Positions 8,498 to 15,963 of a DNA stretch of 35,519 nt are shown here, piece after piece (within the stretch, counting starts at the first letter, position 1; the number at the start of each line of letters is the position of its first letter). The notes beneath the pieces are model-generated. The model was not told the origin of the DNA. It did no database searches and worked only from the letters and a program-made list of their open reading frames with translations. This DNA is from DAISJM01 sp036821485 (lineage in GTDB: Bacteria > Verrucomicrobiota > Kiritimatiellia > CAIQIC01 > JAGNIJ01): positions 1 through 35,519 of the forward strand of contig DAISJM010000033.1 of the NCBI GenBank assembly GCA_036821485.1, written 5' to 3'. Position numbers and translations under genes: made by a program.

Positions 8498-8571
8498 TGG
8501 TTGCCCGACTAGGATTTGAACCTAGACTCTGGCCTCCAAAGGGCCGTGTGCTACCATTACACCATCGGGCA
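8498..8571 (-). tRNA. tRNA-Gln (anticodon UUG)
   Basis: A 74-nt cloverleaf with encoded CCA. The acceptor strands TGCCCGA (8571-8565) and TCGGGCA (8508-8502) pair over all 7 bases. The D arm reads GTGT-AATGGTA-GCAC. The anticodon loop is CTTTGGA with anticodon TTG at 8539-8537. The T arm CTAGG-TTCAAAT-CCTAG has the invariant TTCAAAT loop, followed by discriminator A and CCA. The outermost anticodon-stem pair is mismatched (C-A). It lies just upstream of prs and is probably cotranscribed with it. Confidence 0.97.
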
Positions 8572-8860
8572 TCCCGGCCCGCGCCGGCATCTCATCGCGC
8601 CATCGGAAACATCACGCGACACTCAGAGCCGCGGCAAACCGAAAGACAGCACAACCCTTCACAGCCCCTCCGTCTCGCGACAGAGAGGATGCCGAATGGT
8701 AATCCACGATAATAGCGGCCGTGCGAGTACTACGCCACGCCCCCGTTATCCCACTGCAACCCGGTCACAGTAGTAAAGACCCCCAACCCAAGTCAAGGTC
8801 GCGTTGGCTGCGATTTGGCTCCATAGGACTACCCCAAAAAGGTGCCCATGCCGCGATTCT
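8572..8860. other. Gene-free gap upstream of the tRNA-Gln/prs block
   Basis: About 290 nt between the 5' end of tRNA-Gln and the stop of the hydrolase gene. No coding frame with a convincing start or family match was found. It should hold the promoter of the minus-strand tRNA-prs-rplY block; a TATTAT -10-like hexamer is present at 8714-8709 but lacks a good -35 at 16-18 nt, so no promoter is asserted. No intrinsic terminator for the hydrolase transcript was seen. Confidence 0.4.
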
Positions 8861-9646
8861 TCAGGCCACCCCACCCAGCACGCAACGGAACCACTCCAAG
8901 GTCAACCCAACCACCTGGGTCTCCCATGCCAACGAGTTATAGGTGTGGTCCGCACCGGTCACAATGTGTTTGGCGACCGCCTTTTTGGCCCTTTTCAGGG
9001 CCTTTTCGTAGGCGTGCGCAGCGGCCACGGGGACCGTTTCGTCCTGGTCGCCGTGAACAATCAGCACCGCGGCGCGGGTCCCGGCAATAGCCTTCAGCGG
9101 GTTGTGGCGGGGCATATCGTCCAGGAAACCCCGGCCCACGGCGTTGCCGCCGTGGTCAATCACGCCCATCTGCCGAAGCTGTTCCCTGTCGCCGGGCCTC
9201 ATCTTGCGCTTCTTTGAGTCGTCCAAATTCGCGACCGGACTCCAGAGGGCGGCCCCCGGAATCTTCAGGTCGCGGCCAAGCGTCATCGCCGCCACCGCAC
9301 CACCCATGCTCAACCCAAGTACCCCCACCCGCTTTGGGTCCACGCCCGGCAAACGCCGCACAAATCGGAGAGCCTCGGCGGCGTCCTGCAACTCACCACT
9401 GATGGTCATCTTCGAGAAATCACCCTCGCTATCGCCCGAACCGCGGAAATCGAAACGCAGCGCCGCAATGCCTGCGCGCGCAAGCGCTCGCGCCATCTTT
9501 ACGAAGATCCGATGCGGCTCAACCTTGGTTCCGGTGAACCCGTGGAAAAACACCACGGCGGGCACCTTCCCCTTCCGGCGCTCCGGCATGTGCACGACAC
9601 CGATGATTTGCTGACCCTGCGACTTGAATACAACCGGCTTCTCCAT
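8861..9646 (-). CDS. Alpha/beta hydrolase (serine hydrolase, S33/esterase-like)
   Basis: A 261-residue single-domain alpha/beta hydrolase without a signal peptide, so cytoplasmic. The oxyanion region is HGFTGTK (35-41); the nucleophile elbow GLSMGG places Ser113; the acid is probably Asp202 in HGDQDETVP and the base His234 in GADHTYN. The RFDFRGSGDSEG stretch (64-75) and overall pattern resemble the acyl-ester and feruloyl/cinnamoyl-esterase-like members of this large family, but the substrate cannot be told from sequence. It follows valS by 41 nt on the same strand and may be carried on its transcript. Confidence 0.88.
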   Translation of the reverse strand: MEKPVVFKSQGQQIIGVVHMPERRKGKVPAVVFFHGFTGTKVEPHRIFVKMARALARAGIAALRFDFRGSGDSEGDFSKMTISGELQDAAEALRFVRRLPGVDPKRVGVLGLSMGGAVAAMTLGRDLKIPGAALWSPVANLDDSKKRKMRPGDREQLRQMGVIDHGGNAVGRGFLDDMPRHNPLKAIAGTRAAVLIVHGDQDETVPVAAAHAYEKALKRAKKAVAKHIVTGADHTYNSLAWETQVVGLTLEWFRCVLGGVA

Positions 9647-9687
9647 GACGTACGACTCCTGGTTACTGCGGCGGGTTTGTGAATGGT

Positions 9688-12369
9688 TTACGATCCCGAC
9701 AGCGTTTCGATCAGCTTGAGCAGTTTCTCACGCTTTTCGAGAAGTTCCTGCCGGCGCGCACGCTGCTGGTCCACGACCGCGGCCGGCGCCTTGCCCACGA
9801 AATCCATGTTGCCGAGCTTGCGCGAGATGCGTTCGAGATGACCATCGGTCTCCTCGAGCTGCCCGTGCAGTCGTTTCAGCTCCGCCTCAACGTCGATCAA
9901 GCCTTCGAGCGACATGTAAATGGTGCCGAGAGCGCCGATGCCGCTGGGCATCGCGCGCTTGGGAGCGAAGTCGGTGCTGAATTCCAGATTGCCCGCGCGC
10001 AGCATGCTGACGACCGTGTCCCGGTCGGCCTGCAACCGCCCCGCGGTCGCCGCATCCTTCACCTTCACGCAGTAGTCCACCTTCTGCCCCGGCGCGACGC
10101 CGTAGTCGGCCCGGAGCGTCCGGCCGGCGCGGATCAACTCGTTGCGCGCGTCCACATAGCTCACCACTTCCGGAGCAATGCCCCACGCGCGAAGTCCATA
10201 CGCATCCATCGCCTGCGGCCACGGGGCCACCATGATCGATTCCTCGGCCTGCCCGAACCCCATGCCGTGCCACAGTTCTTCGGTCAAGAACGGCATCAGT
10301 GGGTGCAGCAGTTTGAGCGCCGTGGAGAAGGCGTAATGCATCACCTTCAACACCTCGCTGCGGCGCGCCTCGTCCGTTCCGTAAAGCACCTGCTTCGAAT
10401 ACTCGAGATACCAGTCGCAGTACTGGTGCCAAAGGAAGTCGTAGAGCGCCTTGGCATAGTCGTTCAGGCGGAACTTCTCGAGATGGTCCGCGCAGAGGCG
10501 GATGGTCTCGTGCAGCTTGGCGAGCAGATGCTGATCGTCGTGGCTCAGCAGCGCAGGATCAAACACCGGCGCCTTCACGTCAATGACCGCGCCCTTGGTT
10601 TGCATCTGCATGTAGCGCGCGGCATTCCATATCTTGGTGCCGAAGTTCCGGCCGATCTCGAACTTCTCGTTCGAGACGTAGACATCCTGACCTGTCGCCG
10701 TAAGCATCATCAGGCTGAACCGCAACGCGTCGGCGCTGAAGTGGTCGATGATGTCGAGCGGGTCAATCGAGTTGCCAAGGCTCTTGCTCATCTTGATGCC
10801 GGAGTCGTCCCGCACCGTGCCGTGGATGTAAACCTCACTGAACGGGATATCGCCCATGAACTCGATGCCCGACATGATCATGCGCGCGACCCAGAAGAAG
10901 ATGATCTCGGACGCCGTCACAAGCGTGTTGGTCGGATAGAAGAAGGACAGGTCCGCGCTCTTCTCCGGCCAGCCGAACACGCTGAATGGCCACAGCCACG
11001 AGGAGAACCACGTATCGAGTACGTCCTCGTCCTGGCGAATCTTTGCGCTGCCGCACTTCGGGCACTTATCCGGCTTGCCCTTGGCCGCCCACTCGTGCGA
11101 GCAGTCGTCACAGTAGAACACCGGGATGCGGTGTCCCCACCAGATCTGGCGGGAGATGCACCAGTCGCGCATCTTCTCCATCCAGTCGAGGTACACCTTA
11201 TTCCACCGCTCGGGGATAAAACGGATGCGGCCATCCTTCACCGCGGCGGCCGCAGGCTCGGCCAGCGGCTTCATGTTCACAAACCACTGTGGCGACAGGC
11301 GTGGCTCAACCATCGTGTGGCATCGGTAGCAGTGCCCGACGGCATGGTCATGATCCTCGATCTTCTCCACCAGTCCGGCATCCTTGAGATCCTCGACGAT
11401 ATTCTCGCGGCAGGCGAACCGATCCATGCCGGCATACGGCCCCGCCTCGGCATTCATCGTGCCGTCGTCGTTCATGACATCGATCTGCTGGAGTTCGTGG
11501 CGTTGCCCCATCGCAAAGTCGTTGGGATCGTGCGCGGGTGTCACTTTCACCGCGCCGGTGCCGAACTTCGGATCGACAAAATCATCCGCGATCACCGGAA
11601 TCTCACGGTTCAGCACGGGAAGTCTCAGCTTCCGCCCGATCAGCTTTGCATAGCGCTCATCGCGCGGATTCACCGCAACCGCCGTATCGCCCAGCAGCGT
11701 CTCCGGCCGCGTCGTGGCGACCACCACGTGTTCCTTCTTCTTCGATGCCACCAGCGGATAGCGGATGTAGTACAACTTGCCGCCGAGGTCTTCGTGCTCG
11801 CTCTCTTCGTCGGACAGCGCGGTGCGGCAGCGCGGGCACCAGTTGATGATGTACTTGCCCCGGTAGATGAGCTTCTTCTCGTACAGCCGCACGAACACCT
11901 CGGCCACAGCATCGCTCAACTTCTCGTCCATCGTGAAGCGCTCGCGCTCCCAGTCGCACGAGCACCCGAGCTTCTTCAACTGGGAGATGATCGTGGACCC
12001 GTACTTCGTGCGCCACTGCCACACGCGATCAATGAACGCCTCGCGGCCGAGATCGTCGCGCGTCTTGCCCTCTTTCTTGAGGTCGCGCTCCACCACGTTC
12101 TGCGTGGCAATACCGGCGTGATCTGTGCCGGGCACCCACGTCACATTGAAGCCCTGCATCCGGCGCCAGCGAACCAGCACGTCCTGGATCGTATTGTTCA
12201 GCGCATGCCCCATGTGGAGAATGCCCGTCACGTTCGGCGGCGGAATCACCACGCAGTAGGGCTTGCCTCCGCGGGCACCATCGCCGTGGAAGAATCCCTT
12301 CTCCATCCACCAGCGGTACCACTTCTCTTCAATGGCTTTAGCGTCAAAATGCTTGGGTAACTCGGACAT
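9688..12369 (-). CDS. valS: Valyl-tRNA synthetase
   Basis: An 893-residue class I aminoacyl-tRNA synthetase that charges tRNA-Val. The HIGH-type motif is HMGH at 52-55 after PPPNVTG, and KMSKS is at 526-530. Residues about 200-350 hold the CP1 editing domain (ATTRPETLLGD, HDPNDFAMG). A CDDC...CPKC zinc-type knuckle lies at 420-439. The anticodon-binding domain follows, and the last ~70 residues form the ValS coiled-coil arm (EAELKRLHGQLEETDGHLER). The length is close to the usual 880-950. The start ATG (12369) has GAGG 5 nt upstream. An equally long frame exists on the opposite strand but lacks any family signal. Confidence 0.97.
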   Translation of the reverse strand: MSELPKHFDAKAIEEKWYRWWMEKGFFHGDGARGGKPYCVVIPPPNVTGILHMGHALNNTIQDVLVRWRRMQGFNVTWVPGTDHAGIATQNVVERDLKKEGKTRDDLGREAFIDRVWQWRTKYGSTIISQLKKLGCSCDWERERFTMDEKLSDAVAEVFVRLYEKKLIYRGKYIINWCPRCRTALSDEESEHEDLGGKLYYIRYPLVASKKKEHVVVATTRPETLLGDTAVAVNPRDERYAKLIGRKLRLPVLNREIPVIADDFVDPKFGTGAVKVTPAHDPNDFAMGQRHELQQIDVMNDDGTMNAEAGPYAGMDRFACRENIVEDLKDAGLVEKIEDHDHAVGHCYRCHTMVEPRLSPQWFVNMKPLAEPAAAAVKDGRIRFIPERWNKVYLDWMEKMRDWCISRQIWWGHRIPVFYCDDCSHEWAAKGKPDKCPKCGSAKIRQDEDVLDTWFSSWLWPFSVFGWPEKSADLSFFYPTNTLVTASEIIFFWVARMIMSGIEFMGDIPFSEVYIHGTVRDDSGIKMSKSLGNSIDPLDIIDHFSADALRFSLMMLTATGQDVYVSNEKFEIGRNFGTKIWNAARYMQMQTKGAVIDVKAPVFDPALLSHDDQHLLAKLHETIRLCADHLEKFRLNDYAKALYDFLWHQYCDWYLEYSKQVLYGTDEARRSEVLKVMHYAFSTALKLLHPLMPFLTEELWHGMGFGQAEESIMVAPWPQAMDAYGLRAWGIAPEVVSYVDARNELIRAGRTLRADYGVAPGQKVDYCVKVKDAATAGRLQADRDTVVSMLRAGNLEFSTDFAPKRAMPSGIGALGTIYMSLEGLIDVEAELKRLHGQLEETDGHLERISRKLGNMDFVGKAPAAVVDQQRARRQELLEKREKLLKLIETLSGS

Positions 12370-12403
12370 GACGACCTCGTTCTGACATCAAACACTCAAT
12401 ACT

Positions 12404-12438
12404 GAACATCCAACCTCGAAGTTCGATGTTGGACGTTC
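12404..12438. repeat. Imperfect palindrome between valS and cimA
   Basis: Two 17-nt arms (12404-12420 and 12422-12438) pair at 15 of 17 positions around a single central base. Further degenerate copies of a roughly 10-nt GTTCGAtgTT-like unit continue to 12449. It lies between cimA (stop at 12451) and the start of valS. It could form a hairpin at the 3' end of the cimA message, but there is no U-run, so it is not a standard terminator. Confidence 0.7.
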
Positions 12439-12450
12439 GATGTTCGACGT

Positions 12451-14043
12451 TCACTTCTTCTTGTTCTTCTCTTCTTCCAGGAACAGCTTGTACTCCACGC
12501 TGTCGACCAGCGCCTCCCACGATGCCTCGATGATGTTCGGGGATACGCCGACCGTGCCCCACGTACTCTGGCCATCGCTCGACTCGATCAGCACGCGGGT
12601 CTTCGCCGCGGTGGCCGTCTCGGGGTCGAGGATGCGCACTCGATAATCCGTCAGCACGACGTTGCCGATGCTGGGATAGAATCGCGTCAACGCCTTGCGG
12701 AGCGCGCTGTTGAGCGCGTCCACCGGACCGTCGCCCTCGCCCACCGTCAGCTCGGTTTCGCCATTCACCGACAGCTTGATCGACGCCTCGGAAATGCAGG
12801 GCTCGTCCTTGTGCCGCTTCTCGACGATGACCCGGAAGCCCTCCAGGCTGAAGAACGGGCGATGCGCCTTGAGCACCTTCTGCACCAGCATCCGGAACGA
12901 TGCCTCGGCCGCTTCGAATTCGTACCCCTGCTTCTCCATCTTTTCGAGCTGGTGGAGGATCTCCTTGATCTCCGGCGAGGAGCGATCCACCGAGAGACCC
13001 ATCTCCACGGCCTTCAGGAAAATGTTGCTCGTGCCCGACAGTTCCGACACCAGCACGCGGCGCTCGTTGCCCACCGCCTCCGGCTGAATATGCTCGAAGC
13101 TGCGCGCGACCTTGCGTACCGCGTCCACGTGCATTCCCGCCTTGTGGGCAAACGCACTCTCGCCGACAAAGGGCTGCTTGCGATTCGGCCGGACGTTCGC
13201 CATTTCGTCCGCGAAGAGCGACACCTCGCGAAGCCGTTTCAACTTCTCTTCCGGGATGCAGGCACACCCCATCTTGAGCGCAAGACACGGGATGATGGAC
13301 GTCAGGTTGGCGTTGCCGGTCCGCTCTCCGTAACCGTTGATCGTGCCCTGGACATGCACGGCACCCGCGCGTACAGCCGCCAGCGAGTTCGCCACGCCCA
13401 GTTCGCAATCGTTGTGCACATGAATGCCGACCGCGCCGCCCACGGCCTTGATGACTTCCGCGGTGATCTTCTCGATCTCATCCGTCATCGTGCCGCCGTT
13501 CGTGTCGCACGGAACAATCACGTCCGCGCCGGCTTCCTTCGCCGCGCGAAGACACTTGATGGCGTATTCGGCGTTGTCTTTGTAGCCGTCGAAGAAATGC
13601 TCGGCATCATAGACGACTTCCTTGCCGTTCTGCTTCAGGAAGCGGACGGTGTCGGCGATCATCTTGAGATTCTCGTCGTCCGTCGTCCGCAGCACTTCGC
13701 GAACATGGAGCAACCAGCTCTTGCCGAAAATCGTGCACACGGGCGTGGCCGCTTCGATCAACGCCTTCGTGCCCACATCCTCGGCCACGGGAGTATTCGC
13801 GCGCCGCGTGCTGCCGAACGCCGCAACCTTCGCGTGCTGAAGATTCTCCTTCTTGATGTCGTGAAAGAAGGCCATATCTTTGGGATTCGATGCGGCATAT
13901 CCGCCTTCGATGTAATCGACGCCAAGCTCATCGAGCCGCTTGGCCACGCGAATCTTGCCCACGCTGGAAAACGAAATGCCCTCGCCCTGCGCGCCATCAC
14001 GAAGCGTAGTGTCGTAGATGAAGATGCGTTTCTTCGTGCTCAT
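12451..14043 (-). CDS. cimA: (R)-citramalate synthase
   Basis: A 530-residue enzyme of the LeuA-like family that condenses pyruvate and acetyl-CoA to citramalate, the first step of the threonine-independent route to isoleucine. Seen are DTTLRDGAQ (11-19), the metal-binding HVHND (208-212) and GYGERTGN (237-244). The catalytic domain start GAQGEGISFS and IEGGYAASNPKD pattern fit the citramalate-synthase subgroup rather than 2-isopropylmalate synthase. The C-terminal part (about 400-525) is the allosteric LeuA-dimer-type domain, usually the site of isoleucine feedback. ATG 14043 has GGGAGG 6 nt upstream. It lies near lysC and hom, which supply the alternative threonine route. Confidence 0.93.
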   Translation of the reverse strand: MSTKKRIFIYDTTLRDGAQGEGISFSSVGKIRVAKRLDELGVDYIEGGYAASNPKDMAFFHDIKKENLQHAKVAAFGSTRRANTPVAEDVGTKALIEAATPVCTIFGKSWLLHVREVLRTTDDENLKMIADTVRFLKQNGKEVVYDAEHFFDGYKDNAEYAIKCLRAAKEAGADVIVPCDTNGGTMTDEIEKITAEVIKAVGGAVGIHVHNDCELGVANSLAAVRAGAVHVQGTINGYGERTGNANLTSIIPCLALKMGCACIPEEKLKRLREVSLFADEMANVRPNRKQPFVGESAFAHKAGMHVDAVRKVARSFEHIQPEAVGNERRVLVSELSGTSNIFLKAVEMGLSVDRSSPEIKEILHQLEKMEKQGYEFEAAEASFRMLVQKVLKAHRPFFSLEGFRVIVEKRHKDEPCISEASIKLSVNGETELTVGEGDGPVDALNSALRKALTRFYPSIGNVVLTDYRVRILDPETATAAKTRVLIESSDGQSTWGTVGVSPNIIEASWEALVDSVEYKLFLEEEKNKKK

Positions 14044-14091
14044 GCTTTGCCTCCCACTGCACCGCCCAACCCGGCATCGGTGATACTCGAA

Positions 14092-14522
14092 ATTCGAAAC
14101 TTGAAACTTGCCGCTATGAAGCCATCCGTTCCTTGTTGGTGGTTCGAATGAACGCGTTCAGTTTTGGACCCAATTCATCCACCAGGGCTTTATAGTTACC
14201 GACTGCTGACGTATCCACAACCTTCCTGCGCGCTGCCTTCCTCAACCACGCCTTGGTTTCCTCAAAGGAACCGCGGGCGTATCTATAGAACAACTTCCGA
14301 TCGGCCGGCGTGTAGCGACCGTAACCCTCAGCCAGGTTGGCGGCAATGCTGTCCGCCGAACGTATGACTTGGTAACCGAGAGTGCGTTGCGCTTTTTCGC
14401 TCCAGGAATCGAAGTCGTGCCAGATGCAGTCCGACAACTTCTCTGCCAGCCTGTACACATCCAATTCCTGGATCCCCTTCACACCATTTCCCCCGGCGAA
14501 TTTCCAATTTCAAATTTCAAAT
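14092..14522. repeat. Imperfect inverted repeats flanking the four-helix-bundle gene
   Basis: The 19-nt sequence at 14092-14110 and the reverse complement of 14504-14522 agree at 15 of 19 positions; both are built of a ~7-nt TTGAAAY-like unit. They bracket the 14114-14482 gene almost exactly, one 3 nt past its stop codon and the other 21 nt before its start. The span given runs from one outer edge to the other. This looks like the boundary of a small inserted cassette, though low-complexity tracts of this kind can also arise independently. Confidence 0.5.
14114..14482 (-). CDS. Four-helix-bundle protein (S23-type)
   Basis: A 122-residue helical protein of the S23/four-helix-bundle family. 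Family features are the ELDVYRLAEKL opening, IRSADSIAANLAEGYGR (about 40-56), FYRYARGSFEETKAWL (about 66-81) and a C-terminal helix around LGPKLNAFIR. Relatives occur in intervening sequences of 23S rRNA genes and as intergenic singletons, and one branch (Avd) works with diversity-generating retroelements; no reverse transcriptase is seen here. The start is GTG (14482) after a G-rich stretch. It separates cimA from lysC and is bracketed by imperfect inverted repeats, which suggests it was inserted between two biosynthetic genes. Its function is unknown. Confidence 0.88.
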   Translation of the reverse strand: MKGIQELDVYRLAEKLSDCIWHDFDSWSEKAQRTLGYQVIRSADSIAANLAEGYGRYTPADRKLFYRYARGSFEETKAWLRKAARRKVVDTSAVGNYKALVDELGPKLNAFIRTTNKERMAS

Positions 14523-14531
14523 CGATCCCAC

Positions 14532-15881
14532 TTACCCAAAGAAAGCGCGGTACAACGCCCCCACCGCCTTCTTGCGATCTACTTCTTTGACCCCAAACAT
14601 CATGCTGATTTCCGAGGAACCTTGGTTCATCATCTCGATGTTCACGCTGCTCTCGGCAAGAGCGTGCGTCGCCTTCGCCGCAAGCCCGACCGTGTAACGC
14701 ATGCCCTCGCCCACGACCATGATCAGCGCAAGGCCACGCTCGATTTCCACATCGTCGGCACCCAATTCCGCGCGAATGCGTCGGACCACATGCGCTTCCT
14801 TTTCCGGCGTGAGCAGGTCGCTGCGAAGAATGACGCTGGTATTGTCGATACCGGACGGGGCGTGCTCGTATGGCAGCCCCTCTTCTTCAAGAATCTGAAG
14901 CAGCCTGCGACCAAAACCCACCTCACGGTTCATCAGGTACTTGCTCAGGTAGATCGTGCAAAAGCCGTCGCTGCTCGAAATACCCACCACGCCGGCCGAG
15001 TGCTGCGGCCGCTCGGGCACGATCATCGTCCCCGGCGCCGACGGCCTGTTGGTGTTCTTGATGCAGATCGGCACATTGGCCTGCACGGCCGGAACAATCG
15101 CCTCGTCGTGGAACACGCCGAAGCCCGCGTAGGCCAATTCCCGCATCTCCCGGTACGTCAACAGGGTGATCGCCTGCGCATCGGGAATGACCCGCGGGTC
15201 CACCGCGTAAACGGAATCCACGTCGGTAAAGTTCTCGTACACGTCCGCCTTCACGCCGGCCGCGAGGATCGCACCGGTGATGTCCGACCCGCCGCGCGGG
15301 AAGGTCACCACGTCGCCGCCCTTGGTGTAACCAAAGAACCCGGGGAAAATCGTCACGCCTTTGCGGTCGCGCAACTTGGCCAGCAGCGGGTACGATTCTT
15401 CCAGCACCTGCGCATTGCCGTGCTCGGAGCTGAGCAGCAACCCGGCATCTTTCGGGCTGACGTAATGGGCATCCATCCCCTTCTTGCGAAACGCCTCCGC
15501 GACCAGCTTCGCACAGTTGTCCTCGCCCGCCGCCTTGAGGCAATCCGTAAACGCCGCCGCATGCTTCCGATCCAGCGCCATGCGCGCACGAAGGTCCGCC
15601 TCGATGTCGGCCACGATCTTCGTCGGCAGGTCCAGTTCCTTCTGGATCTCCGCAAACCGCGCTACAACCGCGGCAAGTTCCTTCTCCGCCACGCCGTGCT
15701 TGAGCATGGCCTTGGCGAGGGCAATCAGCAGATCCGTAACCTTGATGTCATCCTTGGAACGCTTGCCGGGAGCCGACACAACGATGATGCGCCGGTCCGG
15801 GTCGGCCTTCGCCACCTCGTACACCTTCATGATCTGGCCGGCGTCTGCCAGCGATGTCCCGCCGAATTTCGCAACCTTCAT
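14532..15881 (-). CDS. lysC: Aspartate kinase
   Basis: A 449-residue aspartokinase: ATP-dependent phosphorylation of aspartate, the entry step to lysine, threonine and methionine. The kinase domain has KFGGTS at 5-10, PRGGSD at 195-200 and FTDVDSVYAVDPR near 218-230. Two ACT-type regulatory domains fill about residues 305-449 (GISSSDGFCTIYLSKYLMNREVG region, then VVGEGMRYTVGLAAKATHALAE). The length matches monofunctional class LysC enzymes with allosteric control. ATG 15881 has AGGAG about 7 nt upstream. hom lies upstream on the same strand; the nested palindrome at 15904-15959 fills the gap between them. Confidence 0.95.
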   Translation of the reverse strand: MKVAKFGGTSLADAGQIMKVYEVAKADPDRRIIVVSAPGKRSKDDIKVTDLLIALAKAMLKHGVAEKELAAVVARFAEIQKELDLPTKIVADIEADLRARMALDRKHAAAFTDCLKAAGEDNCAKLVAEAFRKKGMDAHYVSPKDAGLLLSSEHGNAQVLEESYPLLAKLRDRKGVTIFPGFFGYTKGGDVVTFPRGGSDITGAILAAGVKADVYENFTDVDSVYAVDPRVIPDAQAITLLTYREMRELAYAGFGVFHDEAIVPAVQANVPICIKNTNRPSAPGTMIVPERPQHSAGVVGISSSDGFCTIYLSKYLMNREVGFGRRLLQILEEEGLPYEHAPSGIDNTSVILRSDLLTPEKEAHVVRRIRAELGADDVEIERGLALIMVVGEGMRYTVGLAAKATHALAESSVNIEMMNQGSSEISMMFGVKEVDRKKAVGALYRAFFG

Positions 15882-15903
15882 CTTCTACTCCTGCACTTGC
15901 CTG

Positions 15904-15959
15904 TTTTTCCAACCCTTGGAAAATCTGCACGCGATTTTTCCAAGGGTTGGAAAAATCGC
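15904..15959. repeat. Nested double palindrome between hom and lysC
   Basis: Two palindromes lie side by side. The first (15905-15923) is TTTTCCAA-CCC-TTGGAAAA. The second (15931-15959) is GCGATTTTTCCAA-GGG-TTGGAAAAATCGC, a perfect 13-bp stem with a 3-nt loop. The two are also complementary to each other over about 20 nt, so one long hairpin could form in place of two short ones. It sits 23 nt upstream of lysC and 4 nt after hom. It may act as a processing or partial termination signal between the two genes. Confidence 0.85.
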
Positions 15960-15963
15960 CTCT

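Noticed and set aside
9679..12360. An 893-codon open frame on the plus strand
   Set aside because: It lies exactly opposite valS, which has full family motifs; the antisense product is rich in His, Arg and Leu without any recognisable domain, as expected from high-GC codon use.
12344..13408. A 354-codon minus-strand frame overlapping cimA
   Set aside because: It is in a different frame from cimA on the same strand, is low in complexity, and its end is the palindromic repeat.
14114..14482. An Avd accessory gene of a diversity-generating retroelement
   Set aside because: No reverse transcriptase and no template/variable repeat pair was found in the window.
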